In this document: positions 8,890-17,669 of the stretch, piece by piece
How positions within the stretch are numbered: the stretch's first letter is position 1
Layout: each line of letters starts with the position of its first letter
NCBI GenBank assembly: GCA_017452505.1
Contig: JAFTMI010000001.1
Span: 1-64,000 of the forward strand
DNA length: 64,000 bases
DNA from: Oscillospiraceae bacterium
Lineage (GTDB): Bacteria; Bacillota; Clostridia; Oscillospirales; Oscillospiraceae
Direction: 5' to 3'
The notes under the pieces: model-generated
Databases searched by the model: none
Seen by the model: the letters and a program-made list of their open reading frames with translations, nothing else
What the model was told of the DNA's origin: nothing
Made by a program: the position numbers and the translations under genes

Positions 8890-9564
8890 ATGGAGCTTAG
8901 AGAAGTGACATATTTGGCAGTGGCGGTGCGTATTGTGGCGGCCGTGATCATCGGTGGCCTGCTGGGCTTGGAGCGGGGTATGAAGAACCGCCCTGCAGGC
9001 CTGCGGACTTATATGCTGGTGTGTGTGGGTGCTTGCCTTATTATGTTAACCAATCAGTACATATATCAAGTGTTTGGGACCGGCGATCCGGTGCGTATGG
9101 GCGCCCAGGTTGTCAGCGGCATCGGCTTTTTGGGTGCAGGTACCATTGTGGTTACCCGTCGGAATCAGATCAAGGGTCTGACCACAGCGGCCGGCCTTTG
9201 GACTGCGGCAGGCGTGGGTCTGGCTTTGGGCATTGGTTTCTATGAAGCAGCGCTGGTAGGCGGCTTGGCAATGTTCTTTGTCATTACCGTGCTGCAGCGG
9301 ATGGATAACAATATGCACCGCAAGAGCCGTCAAATGGAAGTTTATATCGAACTGTCCAATACAGTGGCATTGGGCGATTTTCTCCGGGCTGTCCGGGAAA
9401 AGGAACTGGAGATCTACAATGTCCAGCGGGAGCAGGAATCTGACAGTGATGCCGGCAACCGGGCCTACATTGCCACGGTAAAATCCAAAAAGCGCAGCAA
9501 CCACTTGGAGGTGCTGGAGCAGGTACAGACCGTACCCGGCGTAGCGTACTTGGAAGAATTGTAA
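8890..9564 (+). CDS. MgtC/SapB family membrane protein
   Basis: 224 residues. The N-terminal half has about four membrane segments with the family core IGGLLGLERG, RPAGLRTYMLVCVGACLIML and GIGFLGAGTIVV, followed by TTAAGLWTAAGVGLALG. The soluble C-terminal 90 residues resemble the ACT-like tail of MgtC proteins. Relatives modulate magnesium homeostasis or membrane ATPase activity; the role here is not determined. ATG 8890 follows GAGGTGGAG at 8879-8887; the GTG at 8881 lies within that site. Last gene of the operon begun at 4555. Confidence 0.9.
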   Translation: MELREVTYLAVAVRIVAAVIIGGLLGLERGMKNRPAGLRTYMLVCVGACLIMLTNQYIYQVFGTGDPVRMGAQVVSGIGFLGAGTIVVTRRNQIKGLTTAAGLWTAAGVGLALGIGFYEAALVGGLAMFFVITVLQRMDNNMHRKSRQMEVYIELSNTVALGDFLRAVREKELEIYNVQREQESDSDAGNRAYIATVKSKKRSNHLEVLEQVQTVPGVAYLEEL

Positions 9565-9572
9565 AAAGAAGT

Positions 9573-9672
9573 AGCGGTCATTGCGAACCAGTGCGCACAC
9601 TGGTGTGGCAATCTCCTTCTTGCGAGGGGGATTCCCACGGGCATAAATGCCCTCGGAATGACCGCTTTTTTT
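9573..9672. terminator. Composite bidirectional terminator built from two palindromic repeats
   Basis: Outer arms 9573-9582 and 9657-9666 are perfectly complementary (10 bp) and followed by seven T. They enclose one repeat copy (9577-9616) and, on the opposite strand, a diverged copy (about 9619-9663) with its own GGGCAT/ATGCCC hairpin. It lies between convergent mgtC-like and sdpI-like genes and probably stops both. Confidence 0.7.
9577..9616 (+). repeat. Dispersed palindromic repeat, copy 1
   Basis: Pattern GTCATTGCGA - variable palindrome - GTGGCAATCTCC. The central part ACCAGTG/CACTGGT is a 7-bp hairpin, closed outside by ATTGC/GCAAT. Same family as the copies at 25261, 37241, 43597 and 47313. 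Confidence 0.85.
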
Positions 9673-10753
9673 ATCCGATCTTTGCTTTTAAGGTATCGTA
9701 AATTTCCTTGGTCTCGCTGGCATCAGCGCCGCCGATTACAAGGATCTTGTCGCCCACATCCAGGACAACGCAGGGCTTACTGCCGGTATAGGTGTAGCGG
9801 GTGTAGTTGCCAAATTCTTCGTTTTGGAATATGCCAACCAGCAGCCGAGCGCTGCCAACACCGTTGGCACGGGAGCCGGGAATGCCTTCTTCCCGGTACG
9901 CGATGCTTTCAATGGCATCATACTCTACAGTCAGATCAGACCAAAAGCTTGCTTCAATGGTAAAGGCAGTTTCTGTATAGCTGACTTCCACATTGCCTGT
10001 GAACATCAAAACAGCAACAAGAACCAAAACGATGGGAACCGTCACCAACGAGATGATCTTGGCGGCTTTGGTGTTGAGACAGGGAAGAGGTTCGACTTCA
10101 TAATTGCCGGCTTTGACCTGCTTTTTGTAGTAGGCATAGGAATAGATAACGGGAATCAAAACCAGCGCCGCCAGGGCGATACCACCGGCCCAAAGGGCGG
10201 CGGCAGTGGGCAGGAATATACAAGCCAACAGGAAAAATCCGCCGATCACATAAACCTTGCCGCTGAAACGGTGGGTAGCATACCAGTTTTCCTCGTTTTG
10301 GAGGGCCCACTTGATCTTGATGCCGGCAGCGATATTGCGCTTGCACTTGGGCAGATAGTTACCGATGACGATGAACAGAATACCAATCAGCGGAAATACA
10401 AAGAATACCGGATTGATCTCCTTGCCGAAAGCAACTGCATAGATAGTGCCGTTTGCGGCCAGGGAAATAATGGGAATGATCCAAAGCACAATGCCGAGCA
10501 ACTTGGGATTCTGGTCGTTACCGCCAGGCAGCTTGGTGGAAAGCAAAAAGCAGAGCCAATGGACAGCCAATAGAATGAGCGGCAGAATAAGAATAGTAGT
10601 GCCTTTCGTCATCCAGCCGTCGGCCTGACCGTCTGCGCCCCAGTGGGTAGTCAGTTCTTCGGGGAGCTTATTCCAAAAGACAAGTCCAAACAGGATGGGC
10701 AGCAGGATAACGATGGAGGAAAACAGCAGATTCCATTTGTTCTTCTTAATCAT
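9671..10753 (-). CDS. SdpI-family membrane protein (DUF1648/SdpI-like)
   Basis: 360 residues with about eight hydrophobic segments. The N-terminus has the DUF1648 signature around LPEELTTHWGADGQADGW; a second half includes IGNYLPKCKRN, as in SdpI (YfhL) immunity proteins, and a soluble beta-rich tail (residues 255-360). In B. subtilis SdpI protects against the SdpC toxin and sequesters SdpR. The gene starts 8 bp inside the stop of the ArsR-type gene, the same order as sdpR-sdpI. No sdpABC toxin genes are nearby, so a general envelope-stress or immunity role is inferred. Confidence 0.75.
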   Translation of the reverse strand: MIKKNKWNLLFSSIVILLPILFGLVFWNKLPEELTTHWGADGQADGWMTKGTTILILPLILLAVHWLCFLLSTKLPGGNDQNPKLLGIVLWIIPIISLAANGTIYAVAFGKEINPVFFVFPLIGILFIVIGNYLPKCKRNIAAGIKIKWALQNEENWYATHRFSGKVYVIGGFFLLACIFLPTAAALWAGGIALAALVLIPVIYSYAYYKKQVKAGNYEVEPLPCLNTKAAKIISLVTVPIVLVLVAVLMFTGNVEVSYTETAFTIEASFWSDLTVEYDAIESIAYREEGIPGSRANGVGSARLLVGIFQNEEFGNYTRYTYTGSKPCVVLDVGDKILVIGGADASETKEIYDTLKAKIG

Positions 10754-11021
10754 GTTCTTGATCTCCTTTCAAATCTTTGACCCAAAGCAGCATTTCTTCC
10801 AGCACGGAAGCGTTCAATTCGTAGAAAATGAATTGCCCCTCCCGGGTGTCCCGGACTAAGTCCGCCTCTTTCAGCACGGACAGATGCCGGGAAATAGATG
10901 CGCCGGTCACAGGGAAGTGGTCGGTGATCTCTCCGGCGGACATCCTGCCTGCTTTGAGCATGTTGAGAATTTCCCGGCGGATGGGATCAGCCAGGGCCTT
11001 TAGTGTTTGTTGCAGTCCCAT
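10746..11021 (-). CDS. ArsR-family repressor, SdpR-like autorepressor
   Basis: 91-residue winged-helix regulator. ALADPIRREILNML (helix 1), SAGEITDHF and the recognition helix GASISRHLSVLKEADLV are standard ArsR/SdpR features. No metal-binding cysteines are seen, matching SdpR and not metal sensors. ATG 11021 has AAAGGAGG at the right distance; the upstream ATG at 11042 does not. It precedes and overlaps the SdpI-like gene, so the two form an sdpRI-type operon, probably autoregulated through the inverted repeat at 11043-11058. Confidence 0.85.
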   Translation of the reverse strand: MGLQQTLKALADPIRREILNMLKAGRMSAGEITDHFPVTGASISRHLSVLKEADLVRDTREGQFIFYELNASVLEEMLLWVKDLKGDQEHD

Positions 11022-11042
11022 TGCATAACCTCCTTTTAACAC

Positions 11043-11058
11043 TTAACCTAACTGTTAA
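11043..11058 (-). promoter_or_regulatory. Putative SdpR-like operator
   Basis: TTAAC-6 bp-GTTAA inverted repeat (11043-11047 with 11054-11058) immediately downstream of the -10 box, about where transcription would start. A repressor bound here would block initiation. Assignment to the adjacent ArsR-type gene is inference. Confidence 0.5.
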
Positions 11059-11062
11059 ATAT

Positions 11063-11091
11063 AGTATATACTGAGATTTTTAATTTGTCAA
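11063..11091 (-). promoter_or_regulatory. Consensus promoter of the sdpRI-like operon
   Basis: Reading the minus strand: TTGACA (11091-11086), 17-bp spacer, TATACT (11068-11063). One of the best sigma-A matches in the window. Confidence 0.85.
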
Positions 11092-11100
11092 GAAAAATTA

Positions 11101-11191
11101 TTGTAGGGGAGGGATAGTATCCCTCCCGGATGCAACAAGGTCAGATCACCTTGCGGCGAAAAGCGGGAGGCATATTATGCCTCCCCTACAA
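11101..11191. repeat. 91-bp nested palindromic element (MITE-like)
   Basis: Perfect 12-bp terminal inverted repeats (11101-11112 and 11180-11191, starting TTGTAGGGGAGG) enclose three hairpins: GGGAGGGAT/ATCCCTCCC (11107-11127), CAAGGT/ACCTTG (11136-11153) and GGGAGGCAT/ATGCCTCCC (11165-11185). No coding potential. A smaller element with TGTAGGG ends occurs at 23952. No clear target duplication is seen. Confidence 0.7.
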
Positions 11192-11205
11192 AAGAGCATT
11201 ATAAT

Positions 11206-11235
11206 AACCCCACGGCTAATTACAGCCGTGGGGTT
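11206..11235 (-). terminator. Terminator hairpin after the pot operon
   Basis: A 12-bp stem (11206-11217 with 11224-11235), 6-nt loop. It lies 5 bp beyond the potCD stop on the minus strand; the T tract is short. Confidence 0.75.
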
Positions 11236-11239
11236 AAGC

Positions 11240-13261
11240 TTATTTATGCTTGGATTTCTTTTTAGGCAGGAACAGGAAAGCCGCTGCAATGCCCAATCCC
11301 GCAAAGGTCAATATCACAGGCAGGGCAGAGGGTTCTTCCTCGCTTTCGCCGGTGTCACCGCCGCTGATCCGAACCTCCATAAACAGGTTATCCATCAACC
11401 GGTTTACTTCCGGGGGCAGGAACAGATAGCTGGTGCCCTTTTCCAAAATGGAATCCTCGGGGTAAATGACCTGGCTTTCGGCAAGGTATTCATCCATATG
11501 ATCTCTTGCGCCCTCAATGGGAGAGGCGTAGCAGATATAGTCCATATTGGCGCCGGAAATTTCCGGCTCACAGAGGAAGTTGATGAGTAGCTCCGCCTCT
11601 TTTTGGTTCTCACTGCACTTGGGAACGCACATAGCGTCGATGAACAGGTTGAAGCCCTGCTCCTCCGGCAGATAGAACTGCAGATTCTCGTTGGCATCCA
11701 TCATCATCATGCAGTCGCCGGCATAGTAGGGGGCGATCCAGGCGTTTTCGTCTTCCATAGCGCCGTAGATCTGATCCATCACATACTGCCGAACCAGAGG
11801 ATTCTGCTGGGCCAGCTTATTTGCAGCCTGCTGAAGCTCTTTTGTGTCAGTTGTGTTGATGCTGATGCCCTCTAAGAACTGGGCAATGCCAAAGGCATCC
11901 CGGGAGTTGTCGAACATCAAGATCTTGCCGGCATACTTCTCGTTCCACAGCAGCTCCCAGCCGGTCACATCGGCTTCGTCGACAAACTTGGTGTTGTAGA
12001 TAATACCCACCGTACCCCAGGTATAAGGAACAGAGTAGGCATTATCCGGGTCGTATGCGGTGTTCTTGAACCGCTCCTGGACATACTTGTAGTTGGGAAT
12101 GTTGCCAAAATCCAGAGGATTCAGCATGTCCTCATCGATGAGCCGGGCGATCATATAGTCCGACGGAATGATGAGATCCACCGTCACACCGCCGCCGGCC
12201 AGCTTGGCATAGAGGGATTCATTGGACTCGTAGGTGGTGTAGTTCACATCGATGTGGGGATACTTTTCCTCAAAAGCAGCGATGATGTCCATGGTTTCGT
12301 CGCTGCCATCAGCGATATTCTGACCCCAGTTCATCACATTTAAGGTGACCTTATCCTGCCGGGTGGAGAAGATAAGCCAACCGGCGCCAAAGAAGATGGC
12401 AACGGCGCAGAAACCTGCGCAAACCCGACGGAAGATCCGACCGGATTTGGTGGTTTCCCGCTTTGTGGCCTTTTTCCGCTCAGAACGGATCTGCAGCAGA
12501 TTCATACCCACCATCAGCACAAAAATCAGCAGGAACAGCAGGGTAAACATTGCGTAAACCCGGGGCTGCATGGGCTTTTTGGTGTAGGAATAGATCTCAA
12601 TGGGCAGGGTGAGGAACCCGGAGCCGGTGACAAAATAGCTGATGACAAAATCGTCAAGGCTCATGGTAAAGGCCATGATCGCGCCGGAGATAATGCCGGG
12701 CATGATCTCGTGGAGGGTGACCTTAAAGAAGGATTGCACCGGGGTGCAGCCCAAATCCATGGCCGCGTCCTGCAAAGCGGGGTCCATCTGCTTCAGCTTG
12801 GGCATCACGTTCAAAATCACATAAGGCAGATTGAAGGTGATGTGGGCAATGAGCAGCGTCCAAAAGTTCAGACTTTCCTTTTGGTGCAGCAGGGTCGTGC
12901 CAATAAATACGAACAGCAGCGACAGGGAAATACCGGTCACAATGTCCGGGTTGGTCATGGGAATGTTGGTCAGGCTCATCACCGTTTTGCGCATACGGGG
13001 ATTCAGATTGTGAATGCCCACAGCGGCAAAAGTGCCAAAGCCAGTGGCAATGGCAGTGGACAAAATGGAGATAAGCAGGGAGTTGCCCAGCAGACCCAAA
13101 AGGTCCTTGTCCTGGAACAGGTCTTTGTAATTGCCCAAGGTGAAGCTTTCAAAGACCGTCAGATTCTTGCCGGTGTTGAAGGATGCCACGATCAGCACCA
13201 GCATAGGCAGATACAGGAAGGCAAAAATCAAAATCGTGAGGATTCGGTTGGTTCTTTTCAT
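11240..13261 (-). CDS. potCD: Spermidine/putrescine ABC permease fused to its substrate-binding protein (PotC-PotD)
   Basis: 673 residues in two parts. Residues 1-265 are a PotC-type permease with six membrane segments and the EAA-like coupling loop DAAMDLGCTPVQSFFKVTLHEI. A linker and an extra membrane segment (about 277-295) lead to a PotD-type binding protein (about 305-625: VMNWGQNIADG, YTTYESNESLYAKL, DLIIPSDYMIARL). A C-terminal hydrophobic helix and KKKSK tail follow. The binding domain would thus be held outside the cell on the permease. Start ATG 13261 overlaps the potB stop by 4 bp. Such fusions are known in some Firmicutes. Confidence 0.9.
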   Translation of the reverse strand: MKRTNRILTILIFAFLYLPMLVLIVASFNTGKNLTVFESFTLGNYKDLFQDKDLLGLLGNSLLISILSTAIATGFGTFAAVGIHNLNPRMRKTVMSLTNIPMTNPDIVTGISLSLLFVFIGTTLLHQKESLNFWTLLIAHITFNLPYVILNVMPKLKQMDPALQDAAMDLGCTPVQSFFKVTLHEIMPGIISGAIMAFTMSLDDFVISYFVTGSGFLTLPIEIYSYTKKPMQPRVYAMFTLLFLLIFVLMVGMNLLQIRSERKKATKRETTKSGRIFRRVCAGFCAVAIFFGAGWLIFSTRQDKVTLNVMNWGQNIADGSDETMDIIAAFEEKYPHIDVNYTTYESNESLYAKLAGGGVTVDLIIPSDYMIARLIDEDMLNPLDFGNIPNYKYVQERFKNTAYDPDNAYSVPYTWGTVGIIYNTKFVDEADVTGWELLWNEKYAGKILMFDNSRDAFGIAQFLEGISINTTDTKELQQAANKLAQQNPLVRQYVMDQIYGAMEDENAWIAPYYAGDCMMMMDANENLQFYLPEEQGFNLFIDAMCVPKCSENQKEAELLINFLCEPEISGANMDYICYASPIEGARDHMDEYLAESQVIYPEDSILEKGTSYLFLPPEVNRLMDNLFMEVRISGGDTGESEEEPSALPVILTFAGLGIAAAFLFLPKKKSKHK

Positions 13262-14082
13262 ACCACCACACCGCCTTCCTCATCTTCGTCGCCGAAGCGA
13301 TTCATAATGCCGGTGCAGACCAGAACCATCAGCATCAGCAGCAGGCTCAGTGCCGCGCCTAAGTTGGGGTTGTTACTGGTCTTGAATTGCTTTTCGATAA
13401 TGTCGCCGATGAGCATAGTCTCTGCGCCGCCCAGCTTTTGGGAAATATAGAAGGTGGAAACAGCGGGGACAAATACCATCGTGATGCCGGAGAGGATTCC
13501 CGGCACACTGAGGGGCAAGATCACCCGGCCAAACACCTGCAGGCCGTTGCAGCCCAAGTCTTCAGCGGCCTCGATAAGGCGGCCATCGATCTTTACGATG
13601 ATGGCGTACAGGGGCAGGATCATATAGGGCAGGTAGTTATAGACCATACCCAAGATCACCGCGCCGGGCGTGCCGATGGCCTCCACTGTGCCAAGGCCAA
13701 ACTTACCAAGGATCACATTGATGATGCCATTGGTTTCCAGCAGGCCTACCCAGGCCAGGGTGCGGAGTAAAAAGCTCATGCACATAGGCAGCATAATGAG
13801 CATATACAGGATCTTTTGGGCAACTGCGCCCCGGTGGGCAATGAAATAAGCCACAGGATATCCCAGCAGCAGGCAAATGATAGCCGACAGCAGGGAATAC
13901 CACACCGAAGTGCCCAAGGTGGGCAGAAACAGGCCCAAGTCCCGCAGATTCCCTAAGGTAAAAGCGCCGGTGTCCGGGTCGGTGAAGGCATAAAATACCA
14001 TCACACCCAAAGGAATCAAGGTAAAGAGCAGCATCCACAGGATGTAGGGCGCGCTCAAAAGAATGGACTTATTCTTCTTCAT
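13258..14082 (-). CDS. potB: Spermidine/putrescine ABC transporter permease PotB
   Basis: 274 residues, six predicted membrane segments. N-terminus [20 protein letters not shown] and the coupling motif [21 protein letters not shown] (about 184-204) are PotB/CysTW-type permease features. It pairs with the PotC half of the downstream fusion to form the membrane pore. Starts 14 bp inside the potA 3' end and overlaps potCD by 4 bp, so the operon is tightly coupled. Confidence 0.92.
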   Translation of the reverse strand: MKKNKSILLSAPYILWMLLFTLIPLGVMVFYAFTDPDTGAFTLGNLRDLGLFLPTLGTSVWYSLLSAIICLLLGYPVAYFIAHRGAVAQKILYMLIMLPMCMSFLLRTLAWVGLLETNGIINVILGKFGLGTVEAIGTPGAVILGMVYNYLPYMILPLYAIIVKIDGRLIEAAEDLGCNGLQVFGRVILPLSVPGILSGITMVFVPAVSTFYISQKLGGAETMLIGDIIEKQFKTSNNPNLGAALSLLLMLMVLVCTGIMNRFGDEDEEGGVVV

Positions 14083-15190
14083 CGGCTACATCCTCCGTCA
14101 GCTCGTCATACTCAGCAGAGTAGGAGCTGTAGTCACCGAACATACCGGAGTACTCGCTCTTGTGCATAATGTGGATATCCTCGGGGTTCAGGCGGATGCC
14201 CACCGTTTCGCCCTCACCGTGGTAATCGGTGGTCTGGATCAGCCACTTGAAGCCACGGAAGTCCACAATAATATCATAATTGAGGCCCTTAAAGGTAACA
14301 CTGGTGACAGTGCCAACCAAATGGCCTTCGCCGGCGGGGACAAAGTCAATGTCCTCCGGGCGGATAACCACATCCACCGGCTCATTGGGGGCAAAACCCT
14401 TATCCACGCACTCAAAGACCCGGCCGAAGAACTTGACCTTGTAGTCAGCAAGCATCACACCGTCTAAGATGTTACTTTCGCCGATGAAGTCAGCAACGAA
14501 AGCGTTTTTGGGCTCGTTATAAATATCCTCGGGCTTGCCGATCTGCTGAATGCGGCCTTTGTCCATAACCACCACGGTGTCGGACATGGAAAGGGCCTCT
14601 TCCTGGTCGTGGGTCACATAAATAAAGGTGATACCCATAGCTTGCTGAATGCGTTTTAGTTCGTTCTGCATATCCTTGCGCAGACGCAGGTCCAAAGCCG
14701 CCAAGGGTTCGTCCAAAAGCAAAACCTTGGGCCGGTTCACCAGCGCCCGGGCAATGGCAACACGCTGCTGCTGACCGCCGGAAAGAGAGTCAATACGGCG
14801 ATGCTCGTAGCCTTTCAGACCCACCACGGTCAGGATATCCTGTACCCGTTCCTGGATCTCTTCCTTGCTGAGCTTTGCCACCTTCAGACCGAAGGCTATG
14901 TTTCCGTACACATCCAAGTGGGGAAACAGGGCATACCGCTGAAAAACGGTGTTGATCTGCCGCTTGTAGGCAGGCACATCGTTGATGCATTGGCCGTCAA
15001 AAAGCACTCTGCCGGAGGTGGGGGTCAAAAAACCGCCAATAATTCGCAGAGTGGTAGTCTTGCCGCAGCCGGAGGGGCCAAGCAGCGTGAGAAATTCGTG
15101 ATCGTTAAAATAGAGATTGATACCATCAAGTATCCGCTCCCCGTCGAACTCCATAGTGAGATCCTGGAGTCTGATGAGTTCTTTGGACAT
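14069..15190 (-). CDS. potA: Spermidine/putrescine ABC transporter ATP-binding protein PotA
   Basis: 373 residues. Walker [11 protein letters not shown]-loop, signature [15 protein letters not shown], Walker [13 protein letters not shown] and switch His in VTHDQEEAL are complete. The C-terminal third (about 250-373) is a TOBE-type domain ([15 protein letters not shown]), as in PotA/UgpC importers. ATG 15190 follows GGGGAGG; an in-frame start further upstream has no site. First gene of potA-potB-potCD, driven by the promoter at 15230-15258. Confidence 0.95.
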   Translation of the reverse strand: MSKELIRLQDLTMEFDGERILDGINLYFNDHEFLTLLGPSGCGKTTTLRIIGGFLTPTSGRVLFDGQCINDVPAYKRQINTVFQRYALFPHLDVYGNIAFGLKVAKLSKEEIQERVQDILTVVGLKGYEHRRIDSLSGGQQQRVAIARALVNRPKVLLLDEPLAALDLRLRKDMQNELKRIQQAMGITFIYVTHDQEEALSMSDTVVVMDKGRIQQIGKPEDIYNEPKNAFVADFIGESNILDGVMLADYKVKFFGRVFECVDKGFAPNEPVDVVIRPEDIDFVPAGEGHLVGTVTSVTFKGLNYDIIVDFRGFKWLIQTTDYHGEGETVGIRLNPEDIHIMHKSEYSGMFGDYSSYSAEYDELTEDVADEEE

Positions 15191-15229
15191 TATCCTCCCC
15201 CGTTCCTTTTTGTTTTTCGTAATAGTATA

Positions 15230-15258
15230 GATATACCTTAAAATACGACGTTTGTCAA
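15230..15258 (-). promoter_or_regulatory. Promoter of the pot operon
   Basis: Minus strand TTGACA (15258-15253), 17-bp spacer, TATATC (15235-15230). A second -10-like TATACT lies just downstream but at 23-bp spacing. Confidence 0.7.
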
Positions 15259-15368
15259 CACTTTTGTGGGGTAAAGCGGACGGCAAAACAGGGAAAAAAC
15301 AAAAAAGATTCCAAAATCCGTTTAGAACTGAAAATACTGGTAATACTTGACTACGGAGGTGCTATAAA

Positions 15369-16016
15369 ATGAGCGAGAAAAAGTATTCCGGCAGCGTGAA
15401 CGGTAGGGGCTACTACATAGCCCTTGCGCTATGTGCTGCTGCCATCGGTATTGCGGGACTTTTGTACTATCGCAATGCCGAAGACCCCAATGTATCCATG
15501 GAAGATCCTGTTCCTACTATTGTAGGTTCCAATCACCAGGCAGTGGTGGCGACCGGTCCTAACGGCGAGCCAATTACCCAGCCCACAACAACCCCCAAGG
15601 TAACCATCAAGACCGTGTCTCCTTTGGAGGGGCAGACTGTGGCAGTGTATGCTATGGATAGCCTGACCTATAACCAGACTACCCGGGATTGGCGTGTCCA
15701 CAACGGTGTGGATATTGCTGCCGAGGCGGGGGCAAAGGTCTGTGCGGCTGCCGACGGTGAGGTATATTCTGTCTATGATGACGATGCCATGGGTATGACC
15801 GTGGTGATCCGTCATGACGGCGGCTATACCACCCGTTATGCAAGCCTGGCGGAAACGGTCACCGTGAAGCCCGGTGAAAAAGTCACTGCCGGACAGGCAA
15901 TCGGTGCTGTGGCCAATACCGCGTTGCTGGAAAGCGCGCTGGGCGACCACCTGCATTTTAGCGTCACCTGCGACAGTAAGCCTATGGATCCCGCCAAATT
16001 CCTGGAAATGAAGTAA
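15369..16016 (+). CDS. Membrane-anchored M23 (LytM) metallopeptidase, SpoIIQ-like candidate
   Basis: 215 residues: short cytoplasmic tail, one membrane helix (about 15-34), a Thr/Pro-rich linker, then a LytM domain (about 80-215). Zinc ligands are present: H111-x3-D115 in VHNGVDIA, and H194/H196 in GDHLHFSV. The domain therefore looks catalytically competent, as in clostridial SpoIIQ, and should cleave peptidoglycan cross-bridges. The SpoIIQ identity is a guess from size and topology; no forespore-type promoter was recognised. Start ATG 15369 with GGAGG at 15356-15360. Shares a terminator with uxaC. Confidence 0.75.
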   Translation: MSEKKYSGSVNGRGYYIALALCAAAIGIAGLLYYRNAEDPNVSMEDPVPTIVGSNHQAVVATGPNGEPITQPTTTPKVTIKTVSPLEGQTVAVYAMDSLTYNQTTRDWRVHNGVDIAAEAGAKVCAAADGEVYSVYDDDAMGMTVVIRHDGGYTTRYASLAETVTVKPGEKVTAGQAIGAVANTALLESALGDHLHFSVTCDSKPMDPAKFLEMK

Positions 16017-16053
16017 AAAAAGGCCTTGGCCCATTGGGCCAAGGCCTTTTTTA
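16015..16053. terminator. Bidirectional terminator between M23 peptidase and uxaC
   Basis: A perfect 12-bp stem (16021-16032 with 16036-16047) flanked by A7 on the left and T6 on the right, so it can serve both convergent genes. Confidence 0.93.
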
Positions 16054-17487
16054 TTACAGATCAAAGTAGCGCATAGCGTTGCGGCAGCTGACACCCTCGA
16101 TGATCTTCTTGAGAGAAGATTCCAGGTTGGGGTATTCGCCATTTTCCACCCATTTGCCAACTAAGTTGCACAGGATCCGACGGAAATAATCGTGCCGTGC
16201 ATAGCTGAGGAAGGAGCGGGAGTCGGTGAGCATACCGATGAAGTTGCCCAGCAATCCTAAGTTTGCCAGGGAGATCATCTGCTCTTCCATACCGGTCTTG
16301 TTGTCATTGAACCACCAGGCAGAGCCGTGCTGGATCTTGCCGGGGATGCTTGCATCCTGGAAGCAGCCGATGAGAGAACCCAGCTGTGCGTTATCCACAG
16401 GATTCAGAGAGTAGAGGATGGTCTGGGGCAGGTTGCCAGCCTCATCCAATGCGGACAAGAGCTTGGAAATATTACCACCGCAGGTGTTCTGGGCAATGGC
16501 ATCCACACCGGTATCAGGGCCCTGTGCCTTGAAGATCCGCTGATTGTTGTTACGCAGGCAGGAGTAGTGCAGCTGCATGGTGATATTCAGCCGGGTGTAG
16601 GCCTTGCCCAAGTGCAGAAGGATCACAGTCTGGAAGCCTTCCACTTCCTCGGTGGTGAGCTTTTCACCCTTCAGAGCCTTCTGGTAAACGGCATCTGCCT
16701 GCTCGACGGTGTAATCCTGGAAAGGAACATAATCCAGGCCGTGGTCACTGGCCTTGCAGCCCCGGGCGTGGAAGTATTCCACTCTTTCGACCAGAGCGTC
16801 CAGCACATCTGCCATAGTGGCAAGCTTTTCCTTGCCAACGGAGGCGGCCAGCTTTTCCATATATTCCTTCCAGCCGGCCTTGTGAATGTTCACAGCCTTG
16901 TCGGGACGGAAGGAGGGGCCGACTACCACATCGAAGGTCTTGTCAGCGGCAATCTTCTCATGCCACTGCAGATCATCGATGGGATCGTCGGTGGTGCCGA
17001 TAAAGGCCACATTTGCCTTTTTAATCAAACCGCGGGCGGACATGGTGGGGTCGTTTTGCAGCTTGTCGTTGCAGATCTCCCAAATCCGGGGCGCGCTCTC
17101 GGTGGTGAGCGGCTCATATACGCCGAAGAACTGCTGCAGCTCCAGGTGGCACCAGTGGTACATAGGATTGCCAATGGCCATTTCCAGAGCCTCAGCTAAC
17201 TTCAGAAAACGCTCGTAGGGAGGCTTGTTGCCGGTGACATAGCTCTCGTCAATGCCATTAGAGCGCATCAGACGCCACTTATAGTGGTCGCCGGCGAAAG
17301 AGCCGTCGGGGTTCTGACCGCCCAGCCATACTTCAACAATGTTGTTGAAACGGCGATCCTCGTAGATCTCCTGGGGGTTTAGGTGGCAGTGGTAGTCAAC
17401 CAGGGGCATTTTTTCTGCATAGTCGTGGAACAGGTGCTTGGCGGTTTCGGTTTCCAGCAGGAAATCCTTATCCATAAATGCTTTCAT
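16054..17487 (-). CDS. uxaC: Glucuronate isomerase (UxaC), full-length copy
   Basis: 477 residues, normal UxaC length. Metal-binding N-terminus VDYHCHLNPQEIYEDRRF, followed by family blocks YKWRLMRSNG, GTTDDPIDDL and TDSRSFLSYARHDYFRR near the end. It converts D-glucuronate to D-fructuronate (or galacturonate to tagaturonate). Start ATG 17487 has AAAGGAG at proper distance; the in-frame ATG at 17493 abuts the site. It stands alone, while the other uronate genes sit 41 kb away with a shorter paralog. Confidence 0.95.
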   Translation of the reverse strand: MKAFMDKDFLLETETAKHLFHDYAEKMPLVDYHCHLNPQEIYEDRRFNNIVEVWLGGQNPDGSFAGDHYKWRLMRSNGIDESYVTGNKPPYERFLKLAEALEMAIGNPMYHWCHLELQQFFGVYEPLTTESAPRIWEICNDKLQNDPTMSARGLIKKANVAFIGTTDDPIDDLQWHEKIAADKTFDVVVGPSFRPDKAVNIHKAGWKEYMEKLAASVGKEKLATMADVLDALVERVEYFHARGCKASDHGLDYVPFQDYTVEQADAVYQKALKGEKLTTEEVEGFQTVILLHLGKAYTRLNITMQLHYSCLRNNNQRIFKAQGPDTGVDAIAQNTCGGNISKLLSALDEAGNLPQTILYSLNPVDNAQLGSLIGCFQDASIPGKIQHGSAWWFNDNKTGMEEQMISLANLGLLGNFIGMLTDSRSFLSYARHDYFRRILCNLVGKWVENGEYPNLESSLKKIIEGVSCRNAMRYFDL

Positions 17488-17560
17488 ACTCATTCTCCTT
17501 TTGCGTTATTTATAGGACCAGTAACCGGTGATTAAATCGGCAAGAGTGAGTGGCAAGAGA

Positions 17561-17641
17561 TTTTAGTCCAAATTAAAGCTTGGGAAACGCAGGAATACTT
17601 TGTGTATTTCAAGTTTTCAAAGCTGAAAAGTTGGGCTAAAA
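17561..17641. ncRNA. 81-nt long imperfect stem-loop (candidate structured RNA)
   Basis: Three stacked helices: 17561-17571 with 17631-17641 (11 bp, one wobble), about 17577-17588 with 17613-17624 (11 of 12), and a 7-bp tip closing a 5-nt loop. It lies in the 182-bp gap between rodA and uxaC. There is no T tract, so it is unlike a simple terminator. Strand and expression unknown. Confidence 0.45.
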
Positions 17642-17669
17642 GATCCGCCAATAACCGCAGTCGATTTAT

